Shown: positions 8,649 to 15,022 of the stretch, piece by piece
Layout of the letters: each line of letters begins with the position of its first letter
Position numbering within the stretch: position 1 is the stretch's first letter
Assembly (NCBI GenBank): GCA_963718355.1
Contig: CAVQZA010000002.1
Location: 70,210-134,209, forward strand
Length of the DNA: 64,000 bases
Reading direction: 5' to 3'
Source: CAVQZA01 sp963718355
GTDB taxonomy: Bacteria > Actinomycetota > Thermoleophilia > Gaiellales > Gaiellaceae
Notes under the pieces: model-generated
What the model saw: only the letters and a program-made list of their open reading frames with translations
What the model was told of the DNA's origin: nothing
The model's database searches: none
Position numbers and translations under genes: made by a program

Positions 8649-10268
8649 ATGCGTGTGCTCATCCTCGCTTGCTTCTTCGCGGTCGCCGTGTTCACCGGCG
8701 TCGCCGGCGCGGGGACGGCTCAGGTCACGACGCTTGCCGTCGGCGTTGGGCCCACCGCAGTAGCCGTCGACTCGACGCGCAACCTCGTCTTCGTCCTGAG
8801 CCAGCGCTCGAACACGATCGGCGTGATCGACGGTTCCACGCGAGCGACAGTCGCCACGATCACGCGCCCTCCCGGCGGCCGAGGCGTCGCGCTCGCGCTC
8901 GATCCCGCCTCCGGCCGCCTCTATGACCTCGACACGGTGCTCTCGCAGGTGCTCGTGTGGGACGAGAAGACACATGCGCTGCTCACGCGCTGGCCGGTGC
9001 CGGCGGCGGCGCACGGGGTCGCGGTCGACCCCGCCCAGAACCGCGTCTACGTGACGAGCGCCGTGAGCGGCGTCGGCTATTTCACGGCTTTCGACGCGAC
9101 GAGCGGGGCGCGGATCATCTCGCGCGTGGTCGGCACCGATCCGCGAGGCCTCGCCGTCGATCCGACCACAGGCCTCGCCTGGGTGGCGGATGCTGCGACG
9201 CAGGTCGTCTACGTCGTCGATCCGAAGCTGGCCCTCGAGGTGAACTTCTTCCCGATCGCCGACGGTGCGTTCGCCGTCGCGATCGACCCGCGCGTGGGTG
9301 CAAGGCGGGTCTGGGTCGGCGGAGGCCGCGGCGTCACCGTGATCCTGCCCGACAAGAACATGGCCGCGGGCACCGCCGGGACCGGCGGACCGGCGATGTC
9401 GGTCGCGATCGACACGACCACGGGCCGCGGCTACGCCGTGACAGCTGCCTCCACGCCGAGCACGCAGGGGACGCTGTCGGTGCTCCAGCAAGCGAACACG
9501 GGAGTTCCGACGGTCGTCGAGCGCGTGCCGGTGGGCGTCTCGCCCCTCGGTGTCGGCGTCGACCTCTACAACTCGCGCGTTTTCGTCGCCAACGCCGGCG
9601 CGGACCCGGACCCGGGGTCGGTGAACGTCGCCTCGGAGTTCCAGCCGCTGACGCACGGCTTCCACTTCGCGAACCGGTTCGCCGCGAAGAAACGCGGCGT
9701 GTTCGATCTCGCCGCAACGCCCTTCGGTCTCTCGGGCGGCATGGTCTACGCGGCCCTCGACACGTTCAATCTCGGCTGGCGGACGCCGCCGGACACCACC
9801 CCGCCCGCCGTGGGCTCGGTGCGCGAGTACATCTCGAGGCGGGAGGTCGACGGCCTCGGCGCGCTGAGCGCCGCTTTGGTCAAGCGCTTCCACCTCTGGC
9901 AGAGCTACCCCGGCACAGGCCCGGCCGGGCTGCCGCAGCGGTCTCTGGCCGAGTTCACGCGCGCGCTTCGGCCGAAGCTCGACAAAGGCGTTCCGGTTCC
10001 GGTCGGCGTCGTCCTCGCGACCGAGGGCCGGCCGGTGTGGGAGAACCGCGAGGTGCTCGCGACCGGCTACTTCCGCAAGGGCAGCCAGTACGTCCTCGAG
10101 CTGTATGACCCCGCCCTGCCGAACCGCACCGCCTACCTCTTCACGACGACCCGCCGCGAGACCCTCCAGTCGAACGGCCAGGGCCAGGTCGGCAAGCCGT
10201 GGCGCGGCTTCTTCGCGATCTCGACGTACAAGCTCGCGACGCCGCCGTGGCCGCCCACCGCTAACTAG
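8649..10268 (+). CDS. Secreted YVTN-type beta-propeller protein
   Basis: The protein has 539 residues. It starts with a signal peptide (about 1-21, hydrophobic LILACFFAVAVFTGVAGAG) followed by repeated blades of the type VAVDxxxxxVFV...TIGVID (residues about 30-320), the pattern of YVTN/NHL propellers. The C-terminal 200 residues (from about 340) differ, with many aromatic residues and no recognised domain. The protein should be extracellular. It is inserted between sepIVA and the DUF177 gene, breaking the order seen in relatives. Its stop overlaps the stop of the convergent LysR gene by 8 bases. Substrate or partner is unknown. Confidence 0.8.
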   Translation: MRVLILACFFAVAVFTGVAGAGTAQVTTLAVGVGPTAVAVDSTRNLVFVLSQRSNTIGVIDGSTRATVATITRPPGGRGVALALDPASGRLYDLDTVLSQVLVWDEKTHALLTRWPVPAAAHGVAVDPAQNRVYVTSAVSGVGYFTAFDATSGARIISRVVGTDPRGLAVDPTTGLAWVADAATQVVYVVDPKLALEVNFFPIADGAFAVAIDPRVGARRVWVGGGRGVTVILPDKNMAAGTAGTGGPAMSVAIDTTTGRGYAVTAASTPSTQGTLSVLQQANTGVPTVVERVPVGVSPLGVGVDLYNSRVFVANAGADPDPGSVNVASEFQPLTHGFHFANRFAAKKRGVFDLAATPFGLSGGMVYAALDTFNLGWRTPPDTTPPAVGSVREYISRREVDGLGALSAALVKRFHLWQSYPGTGPAGLPQRSLAEFTRALRPKLDKGVPVPVGVVLATEGRPVWENREVLATGYFRKGSQYVLELYDPALPNRTAYLFTTTRRETLQSNGQGQVGKPWRGFFAISTYKLATPPWPPTAN

Positions 10269-11169
10269 CGGCCTGGAGCTCCGCAGCCAGCTCCTGCGTC
10301 GCCTCGACGAACGCCAGCGCCGCCGGTGAGCGGTAGCGGTCGCGGTGCCACGCGAGCGCGAGCAGGCGCGGCGGGATCAGGTTCCCGAGCGGCAGCGCGA
10401 CGAGACCCTCCTGCTCCGGGTCGACGACGAGCTGAGGCACGGCGGCGACGCCCATCCCCGCGGCCACGAGGCCGAGGACGGTGCCGTTGTCGTCCGAGCG
10501 GAACGCGTAGTCGACACCGGGCAGGTCGTGCTTGCGGTCGGTGCGCCAGCCGATCAGCGGCTGCTGCTCGAGCTCCCGGAGCGACGGAGCCGTGCTGCGC
10601 ATGCCGAGCGGTGAGTCGGCGGCCACGAGCAGGACGTACGGGTCGCGGAGGATCTCGACCCACTCGAACGGCCCTTCCTCGAGCGGCAGCTCGCAGAACG
10701 CGAGATCGAGCTCGCCGCGCTCGACCGCGGAGAGAAGCTCGGCGTGGACGACCGACTCGACGAGCTGGACGCCGACGCGCGGGAACCGCTTCTTGAAGCG
10801 CTGCAGCAGGCCGGGGAGGAGGCGCGCGCCCACACTCTGGAAGATCCCGACGCGCAGCGGCCCGCCTTCGCCGGCGAGCAGCGCGGCCATGTCCGCCTGC
10901 GCCGCGGCGAGCCGGGCCACGATCGCATCGGCGTGACGGCTCAGGAGCCGGCCGGCGTCGGTGAGCGAGACGGCGCGGGGCCCGCCCGGCCGCTCGACGA
11001 GCTTCGCGCCGACGAGCTGCTCGAGCCGCGCGATCTGCTGGCTGACCGCGGACTGGGTGTAGCCGAGCCGCAGCGCGGCCCGTCCGAAGGAGCCCTCGCG
11101 CTCGACCGCCTGCAGCGCCGCGAGATGGCGCAGTTCGACGCCGAGCCAATTATCAGGGTCAGTGATCAT
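10261..11169 (-). CDS. LysR-family transcriptional regulator
   Basis: A 302-residue regulator. The N-terminal winged helix-turn-helix spans about 10-70 (RHLAALQAVEREGSFGRAA, YTQSAVSQQIARLEQLVG). The effector-binding domain (about 95-300) has the periplasmic-binding-protein fold typical of the family, with LRVGIFQSVGARLLPGLL and GLVAAGMGVAAVPQLVV. It is transcribed away from a small membrane ORF and a DMT-family exporter, so it probably controls them, as LysR regulators often do. The effector cannot be deduced. Confidence 0.93.
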   Translation of the reverse strand: MITDPDNWLGVELRHLAALQAVEREGSFGRAALRLGYTQSAVSQQIARLEQLVGAKLVERPGGPRAVSLTDAGRLLSRHADAIVARLAAAQADMAALLAGEGGPLRVGIFQSVGARLLPGLLQRFKKRFPRVGVQLVESVVHAELLSAVERGELDLAFCELPLEEGPFEWVEILRDPYVLLVAADSPLGMRSTAPSLRELEQQPLIGWRTDRKHDLPGVDYAFRSDDNGTVLGLVAAGMGVAAVPQLVVDPEQEGLVALPLGNLIPPRLLALAWHRDRYRSPAALAFVEATQELAAELQAAS

Positions 11170-11222
11170 GTCGAATGATAACTCGATTTGTGCTAATAGG
11201 ATAGCGCAGGCACTGTGAGTGC
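11150..11222. promoter_or_regulatory. Divergent regulatory region between lysR and the DMT exporter
   Basis: AT-rich for this genome. It contains the inverted repeat TTATCA (11150-11155) and TGATAA (11176-11181), a -10-like TAGGAT (11197-11202) pointing right, and the small palindrome GCACTGTGAGTGC (11210-11222) directly before the ATG of the 41-residue ORF. Dyads of this sort are typical LysR sites. Assignment is by position and symmetry only. Confidence 0.45.
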
Positions 11223-11348
11223 ATGGCAGTTTTCGTGATCATCATCGTCGTTGTTGCAGCCGGTCTCGCCTCGGTTCTGCGTGACGCGCCCGAGCGGCGC
11301 GTCGAGCAGTATCCGCGCGGCTGGTGGCCCGCCTCCAAGAGGCGGTAG
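11223..11348 (+). CDS. 41-residue single-pass membrane protein
   Basis: A small ORF: ATG at 11223, stop TAG at 11346-11348. The first 19 residues are strongly hydrophobic (MAVFVIIIVVVAAGLASVL) and the rest is basic and aromatic (YPRGWWPASKRR), which suits a single inner-membrane helix with a cytoplasmic tail. It is the first ORF downstream of the divergent LysR promoter region and ends a few bases before the preferred start of the DMT transporter. The ribosome-binding site is weak (AGG at distance 12). It could be a small regulatory or accessory membrane protein; it may also be chance, though the hydrophobic-then-basic profile argues against that. Confidence 0.5.
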   Translation: MAVFVIIIVVVAAGLASVLRDAPERRVEQYPRGWWPASKRR

Positions 11349-11353
11349 CGCCC

Positions 11354-12322
11354 GTGACAGCCTCGTCTCTCCGCGGCCGCCGTGCAGCGACCGTCAGCCT
11401 CGGCCTGGCTGCGATCTACCTGATCTGGGGCTCTACGTACCTCGCCGTGATGGTCGCGATCCGCACCATGCCGCCGCTTCTGATGTCGTCGGTGCGCTTC
11501 CTCGTTGCCGGCGCGTTGCTCTACGTCTGGGCCCGCCGTCGGGAGGCGCGTGCCTCCGCGGCGCCCGACGGCCGTCAGTGGCTTGCCGCGGGCACCACCG
11601 GCTTCGCGCTGCTCCTGATCGGGAGCGGCGGGATCGCGTGGGCCGAGCAGCGGCTCGACTCCGGCGTGGCGGCCCTCCTCGGCGCGTCGATCCCGCTTTG
11701 GATCGCGCTGCTCGACCGGCTCCTCTTCGGCTCGCGCCTCAGCCGCCTCGCCATGGCCGGCCTCGGGATCGGGCTCGCGGGTGTCTTCGTGCTCGTCGGC
11801 CCGGCCTCGAACGGCGTCAACTACATCGGTGCCGCCGCAGTGCTCGTCTCGTCGCTCGGCTGGGCCGCCGGCTCCCTGCACGCCCGCTCCTCGCCGTTGC
11901 CGCGCTCGCCGCTGCTCACCGCGGGGATGCAGATGCTCGTGGGCGGCGCGCTGCTCGGGATCGCCGGGATCGCGGCCGGCGAGACCTCTCAGATTCACCT
12001 CGAGCACCTCTCGGCTGTGTCGCTCGTGGCCTTCGGCTACCTCGTCGTCGGCGGCTCGCTGCTCGCCTATCCGCTCTACCACTGGCTGCTGCGCAATGCG
12101 CCGACGCGCGTCGTCACGACGCATGCCTACGTGAACCCTGCGGTCGCCGTCCTGCTCGGCTGGGCCGTGCTCGCCGAGCCGCTGTCACGCTCCACGCTCG
12201 TCGCCGCGGCCGCGATCGTCGTTTCGGTGCTGCTGATCGTCGGCTCGCGTGCTGTGCCCGAGCGCGGCAAGGTGATTCCGTTCCCGGGGCTGCGCCGCGC
12301 TGAGCTAGAGCGCGCCGCGTAA
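11354..12322 (+). CDS. EamA/DMT-superfamily metabolite exporter
   Basis: The protein has 322 residues from GTG 11354; an upstream GTG at 11324 would overlap the 41-residue ORF. About ten transmembrane helices form two EamA repeats: the first has AAIYLIWGSTYLAVMVAIR and the second AAVLVSSLGWAAGSLHAR, with conserved YVNPAVAVLLGW near the end. It resembles YedA-type exporters of amino acids or other small metabolites. It is divergent from a LysR regulator, a common pairing for such exporters. Substrate unknown. Confidence 0.88.
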   Translation: MTASSLRGRRAATVSLGLAAIYLIWGSTYLAVMVAIRTMPPLLMSSVRFLVAGALLYVWARRREARASAAPDGRQWLAAGTTGFALLLIGSGGIAWAEQRLDSGVAALLGASIPLWIALLDRLLFGSRLSRLAMAGLGIGLAGVFVLVGPASNGVNYIGAAAVLVSSLGWAAGSLHARSSPLPRSPLLTAGMQMLVGGALLGIAGIAAGETSQIHLEHLSAVSLVAFGYLVVGGSLLAYPLYHWLLRNAPTRVVTTHAYVNPAVAVLLGWAVLAEPLSRSTLVAAAAIVVSVLLIVGSRAVPERGKVIPFPGLRRAELERAA

Positions 12323-12331
12323 ACTCAGAGC

Positions 12332-12841
12332 ATGACCAGCTTCGACCTGCGCGCGGTCAAGCTCCGGTCGGGTGAAGAGTTCCGCGACGAGATCCCCGTG
12401 GTGATCGAGCCGCTCGAGCTCGGCGGCCAGCGCTATATCGCCGTCCCCGAGGAGGTGCCCGCCGAGCTCACGATCCAGCGCGCCAGCACCGGCACGGTGT
12501 TCGAGCTCGAGCTCACCGTGCGCCTGCACGGGCCCTGCGTCCGCTGCCTCACCGATGCGGTGCTCGAGCTCCCGGTCCACGGTCACGAGTACCAGGCCAA
12601 CAACCCCGAGGGTGTCGAGGAGCTGCAGAACGCCTACCTCACCGACGACCGCCTCGATCTCACCCAGTGGGCGCGCGACTGCATCGCCGTCGCGCTGCCG
12701 GAGAAGATCCTCTGCCGTCCCGACTGCGCCGGCCTGTGCCCGACCTGCGGCCGCGATCTCAACCTCGAGCCGCACCAGCACGAGGAAGAGGTCGTCGACT
12801 CGCGCTGGTCTGCACTCGCCGAGTTGCGCGACAACCTCTAG
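12332..12841 (+). CDS. DUF177 (YceD-like) protein
   Basis: A 169-residue DUF177 protein. An N-terminal beta-rich region is followed by the signature RLHGPCVRCLTDA (about residues 66-78) and a C-terminal metal-site-like CRPDCAGLCPTCGRDLN. It lies directly before rpmF, as yceD does in many bacteria, and is thought to act in 23S rRNA processing or accumulation. The gap to rpmF is 19 bases, so the two are probably co-transcribed. Cys-rich C-termini are normal for the actinobacterial form. Confidence 0.9.
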   Translation: MTSFDLRAVKLRSGEEFRDEIPVVIEPLELGGQRYIAVPEEVPAELTIQRASTGTVFELELTVRLHGPCVRCLTDAVLELPVHGHEYQANNPEGVEELQNAYLTDDRLDLTQWARDCIAVALPEKILCRPDCAGLCPTCGRDLNLEPHQHEEEVVDSRWSALAELRDNL

Positions 12842-12860
12842 GTATACTCCGCACCCGCTC

Positions 12861-13049
12861 ATGGCAGTCCCCAAGAAAAAGACCTCAAAATCGCGCCGCG
12901 ACAAGCGCAGGGCGCAGCACGGGATCGAGGCACCTCGCGTGAACGAGTGCCCGGTCTGCCATCAGCCGAAGCTGCCTCACACCATGTGCCCGAACTGCAA
13001 GACGTACAACGGGCGCGAGGTCGAGCCGCTGCGCGTTCCCACGCCGTAG
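12861..13049 (+). CDS. rpmF: 50S ribosomal protein L32
   Basis: A 62-residue protein opening with MAVPKKKTSKSRRDKRRAQH, the standard L32 N-terminus. It has four zinc-ligand cysteines (30, 33, 43, 46) in CPVCHQPK and CPNCKTYNG, so this is the zinc-binding C+ form. The C-terminus REVEPLRVP is also canonical. It is followed after 4 bases by plsX; rpmF-plsX-acpP is a widely conserved ribosome-lipid operon. Confidence 0.97.
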   Translation: MAVPKKKTSKSRRDKRRAQHGIEAPRVNECPVCHQPKLPHTMCPNCKTYNGREVEPLRVPTP

Positions 13050-13053
13050 CCCT

Positions 13054-14052
13054 GTGATCCGCATCGCGGTCGACGCGATGGGTGCTGATCTCGGGCCGGA
13101 GGAGATCATCGCCGGGGCGCGCGAGTCCGCGTCCGATTCGATAGTGCCGATCCTCTTCGGCGATGCCGGCCTCGACGCGGGCGGGCTCGAGCACGTCGCG
13201 ACGAGCGGTGTGATCGAGATGAGCGACTCGCCGGCCGAGACGGTGCGCGCGATGCCGGACTCGTCCCTCGTCGCCGCTTGCCGGGCGGTGGGAGAGGGGC
13301 GCGCAGACGCCGTCGTCTCCGCGGGGAACACCGGTGCGATGCTCGCGGCCTGCCTGTTCGAGCTCGGCCGCATCCGGGGCGTCTACAGACCGGCGATCGC
13401 GGTGCCCATCCCGTCGCCGCTCGGTCCCACGGTGCTGATCGACGTCGGCGCCACGGCGGATGCGCGCGCCGAGCACCTGCTCCAGTTCGCGACGATGGGC
13501 TCCGTCTTCGCCAGGGAGATTCTCGAGGTCGCGAATCCCGAGGTGCGGCTGCTCTCGATTGGCGAGGAGCCCGAGAAGGGCAACGCGCTGACCCTCGAGG
13601 CGCACGCGCTGCTCGCGGCGAGCGAGCTCAACTTCGCGGGCAACATCGAGAGCCGCCACCTGCTCGAAGGCGCGGCGGACGTCGTCGTCTGCGACGGCTT
13701 CACGGGCAACGTCTGCCTCAAGCTGATCGAGGGGACGACCTCGATGCTGCTCCAGGCGCTGCGCGAGGAGATCACTTCCACGGCGCGCGGCCGCCTCGGC
13801 GGCCTGCTGATCGCCCCCGCAGCCCGGCGCCTGCGGGACCGGCTCGACCCCGACGCGTACGGCGGCGCCTACCTCCTCGGGCTCAAAGGGCTCGCCGTGG
13901 TGGCGCACGGAAACTCGAACCGGCGGGCGATTGCGAGCGCGATCAGGCTCGCCGCGAGGGGTGTCGAGCATCGCATCGTCGAACGCCTTGCCGAGCGCCT
14001 GCCGAATGGCGTGGTAGCATCGGCGCGCTCTCAGACCCCGACCCCAAAATGA
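13054..14052 (+). CDS. plsX: Phosphate acyltransferase PlsX
   Basis: A 332-residue enzyme that turns acyl-ACP into acyl-phosphate for glycerophospholipid synthesis. Family marks are IAVDAMGADLGPEEI at the N-terminus, SAGNTGAMLA, IDVGATADAR (the usual form has GAN), GEEPEKGN and CDGFTGNV. It starts with GTG at 13054, 4 bases after rpmF. The acyl carrier protein gene follows, so substrate carrier and enzyme are co-expressed. Length and motifs are typical. Confidence 0.96.
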   Translation: MIRIAVDAMGADLGPEEIIAGARESASDSIVPILFGDAGLDAGGLEHVATSGVIEMSDSPAETVRAMPDSSLVAACRAVGEGRADAVVSAGNTGAMLAACLFELGRIRGVYRPAIAVPIPSPLGPTVLIDVGATADARAEHLLQFATMGSVFAREILEVANPEVRLLSIGEEPEKGNALTLEAHALLAASELNFAGNIESRHLLEGAADVVVCDGFTGNVCLKLIEGTTSMLLQALREEITSTARGRLGGLLIAPAARRLRDRLDPDAYGGAYLLGLKGLAVVAHGNSNRRAIASAIRLAARGVEHRIVERLAERLPNGVVASARSQTPTPK

Positions 14053-14058
14053 GGTGAC

Positions 14059-14304
14059 ATGGCAGCCTCCCGCGAAGAGGTATCCGAACGTGTGAAGGAA
14101 GTCCTCGTCGAGCAGCTCGGCATCGATGAGGCAGAGATCACCGACGAGGCGTCGTTCCAGGATGACCTGGACGCCGATTCGCTCGATCTGGTCGAGTTGA
14201 TCATGGAGCTCGAGGATCAGTTCGGGATCAAGATCTCCGACGAGGATGCGCAGAAGATCACGACCGTCGGACAGGCGATCGACTACGTCTCGACGCACCA
14301 GTAG
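14059..14304 (+). CDS. acpP: Acyl carrier protein
   Basis: An 81-residue acidic protein. The phosphopantetheine attachment serine is Ser41 in DADSLDLVELIMELE, the classic DSL motif. A GAGGTG ribosome-binding site lies 3 bases upstream of the ATG. It carries growing acyl chains in fatty-acid synthesis and supplies acyl-ACP to PlsX, encoded just upstream; the rnc gene is immediately downstream, as in many genomes. Confidence 0.97.
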   Translation: MAASREEVSERVKEVLVEQLGIDEAEITDEASFQDDLDADSLDLVELIMELEDQFGIKISDEDAQKITTVGQAIDYVSTHQ

Positions 14305-14350
14305 GCCTGCCTCCGGAGGCGAGCTCGAGCGGCTGATCGACGAGCTTCCT

Positions 14351-14986
14351 GTGAGCGCGGGCGAGCTCGTCTTCACGCACCCGAACTGGGCGCCGGACCG
14401 TGCCTCCTCCTACGAGCGGCTCGAGTTCCTCGGTGACAGCGTGCTCGAGCTCGCCGTGGCGGCGGCCCTGTACGAGCGGCATCCGGACTTCTCCGAAGGC
14501 CGGCTGACCAAAGTTCGCGCGCAGGCGGTGTCGCGGGCGAGCTGCGCGATCGTCGCCGACGAGATCGATCTCGGGCGGCGGCTGCGCGAGCGCGGCGAAT
14601 TGCTGGAAGGCGACGACGCGGCGAGTCTCTCGCACAACCGTCGCATCCTGGGTGCGGTGCTCGAGGCCGCGCTCGGGGCGCTCTATCTCGAGCACGGCTT
14701 CGAGGCGGTTCGCCCGGCCGTCGTCGGTGCGTTCGACGGGCGGATCCAGGAGGCGCTGACCAGCCCGCTCGACCACAAGACGGCGCTCCAGGAAGCGCTC
14801 GGCAAGCTCGGCCGCCGCGCGATGTACACGGTGCTGACCGTCGACGGGCCGCCGCACGACCGGTTCTTCGTCTGCGCGGTCCTGATCGACGGCGAGCAGG
14901 CTGGGACGGGCCGTGGCCGCTCGAAGAAGGAGGCGGAGCAGGAAGCCGCACAGGAGGCTCTAGCCGGGCTCGCCGCTGCCCAGTAA
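14351..14986 (+). CDS. rnc: Ribonuclease III
   Basis: RNase III cleaves double-stranded RNA in rRNA maturation and mRNA decay. The catalytic signature is ERLEFLGDSVLEL, with EAALGALYLEHG providing the second acidic patch, followed by a C-terminal double-stranded-RNA-binding domain (DHKTALQEALGKLG through SKKEAEQEAAQEAL). The start is uncertain: GTG 14351 gives 211 residues, but family alignment suggests the protein includes the preceding ELERLIDELP. A CTG at 14333 lies 13 bases after a GGAGG, and an ATG at 14246 would overlap acpP by 59 bases. The protein identity is secure. Confidence 0.92.
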   Translation: MSAGELVFTHPNWAPDRASSYERLEFLGDSVLELAVAAALYERHPDFSEGRLTKVRAQAVSRASCAIVADEIDLGRRLRERGELLEGDDAASLSHNRRILGAVLEAALGALYLEHGFEAVRPAVVGAFDGRIQEALTSPLDHKTALQEALGKLGRRAMYTVLTVDGPPHDRFFVCAVLIDGEQAGTGRGRSKKEAEQEAAQEALAGLAAAQ

Positions 14987-15022
14987 GGACCCCATCCGGG
15001 CTGACCGCGATACTGCGACCTC

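Noticed and set aside
14246..14350. ATG 14246 as the rnc start
   Set aside because: It would overlap acpP by 59 bases and add an Arg/Ser-rich stretch typical of a shadow frame; a start near 14333-14351 fits the family better.
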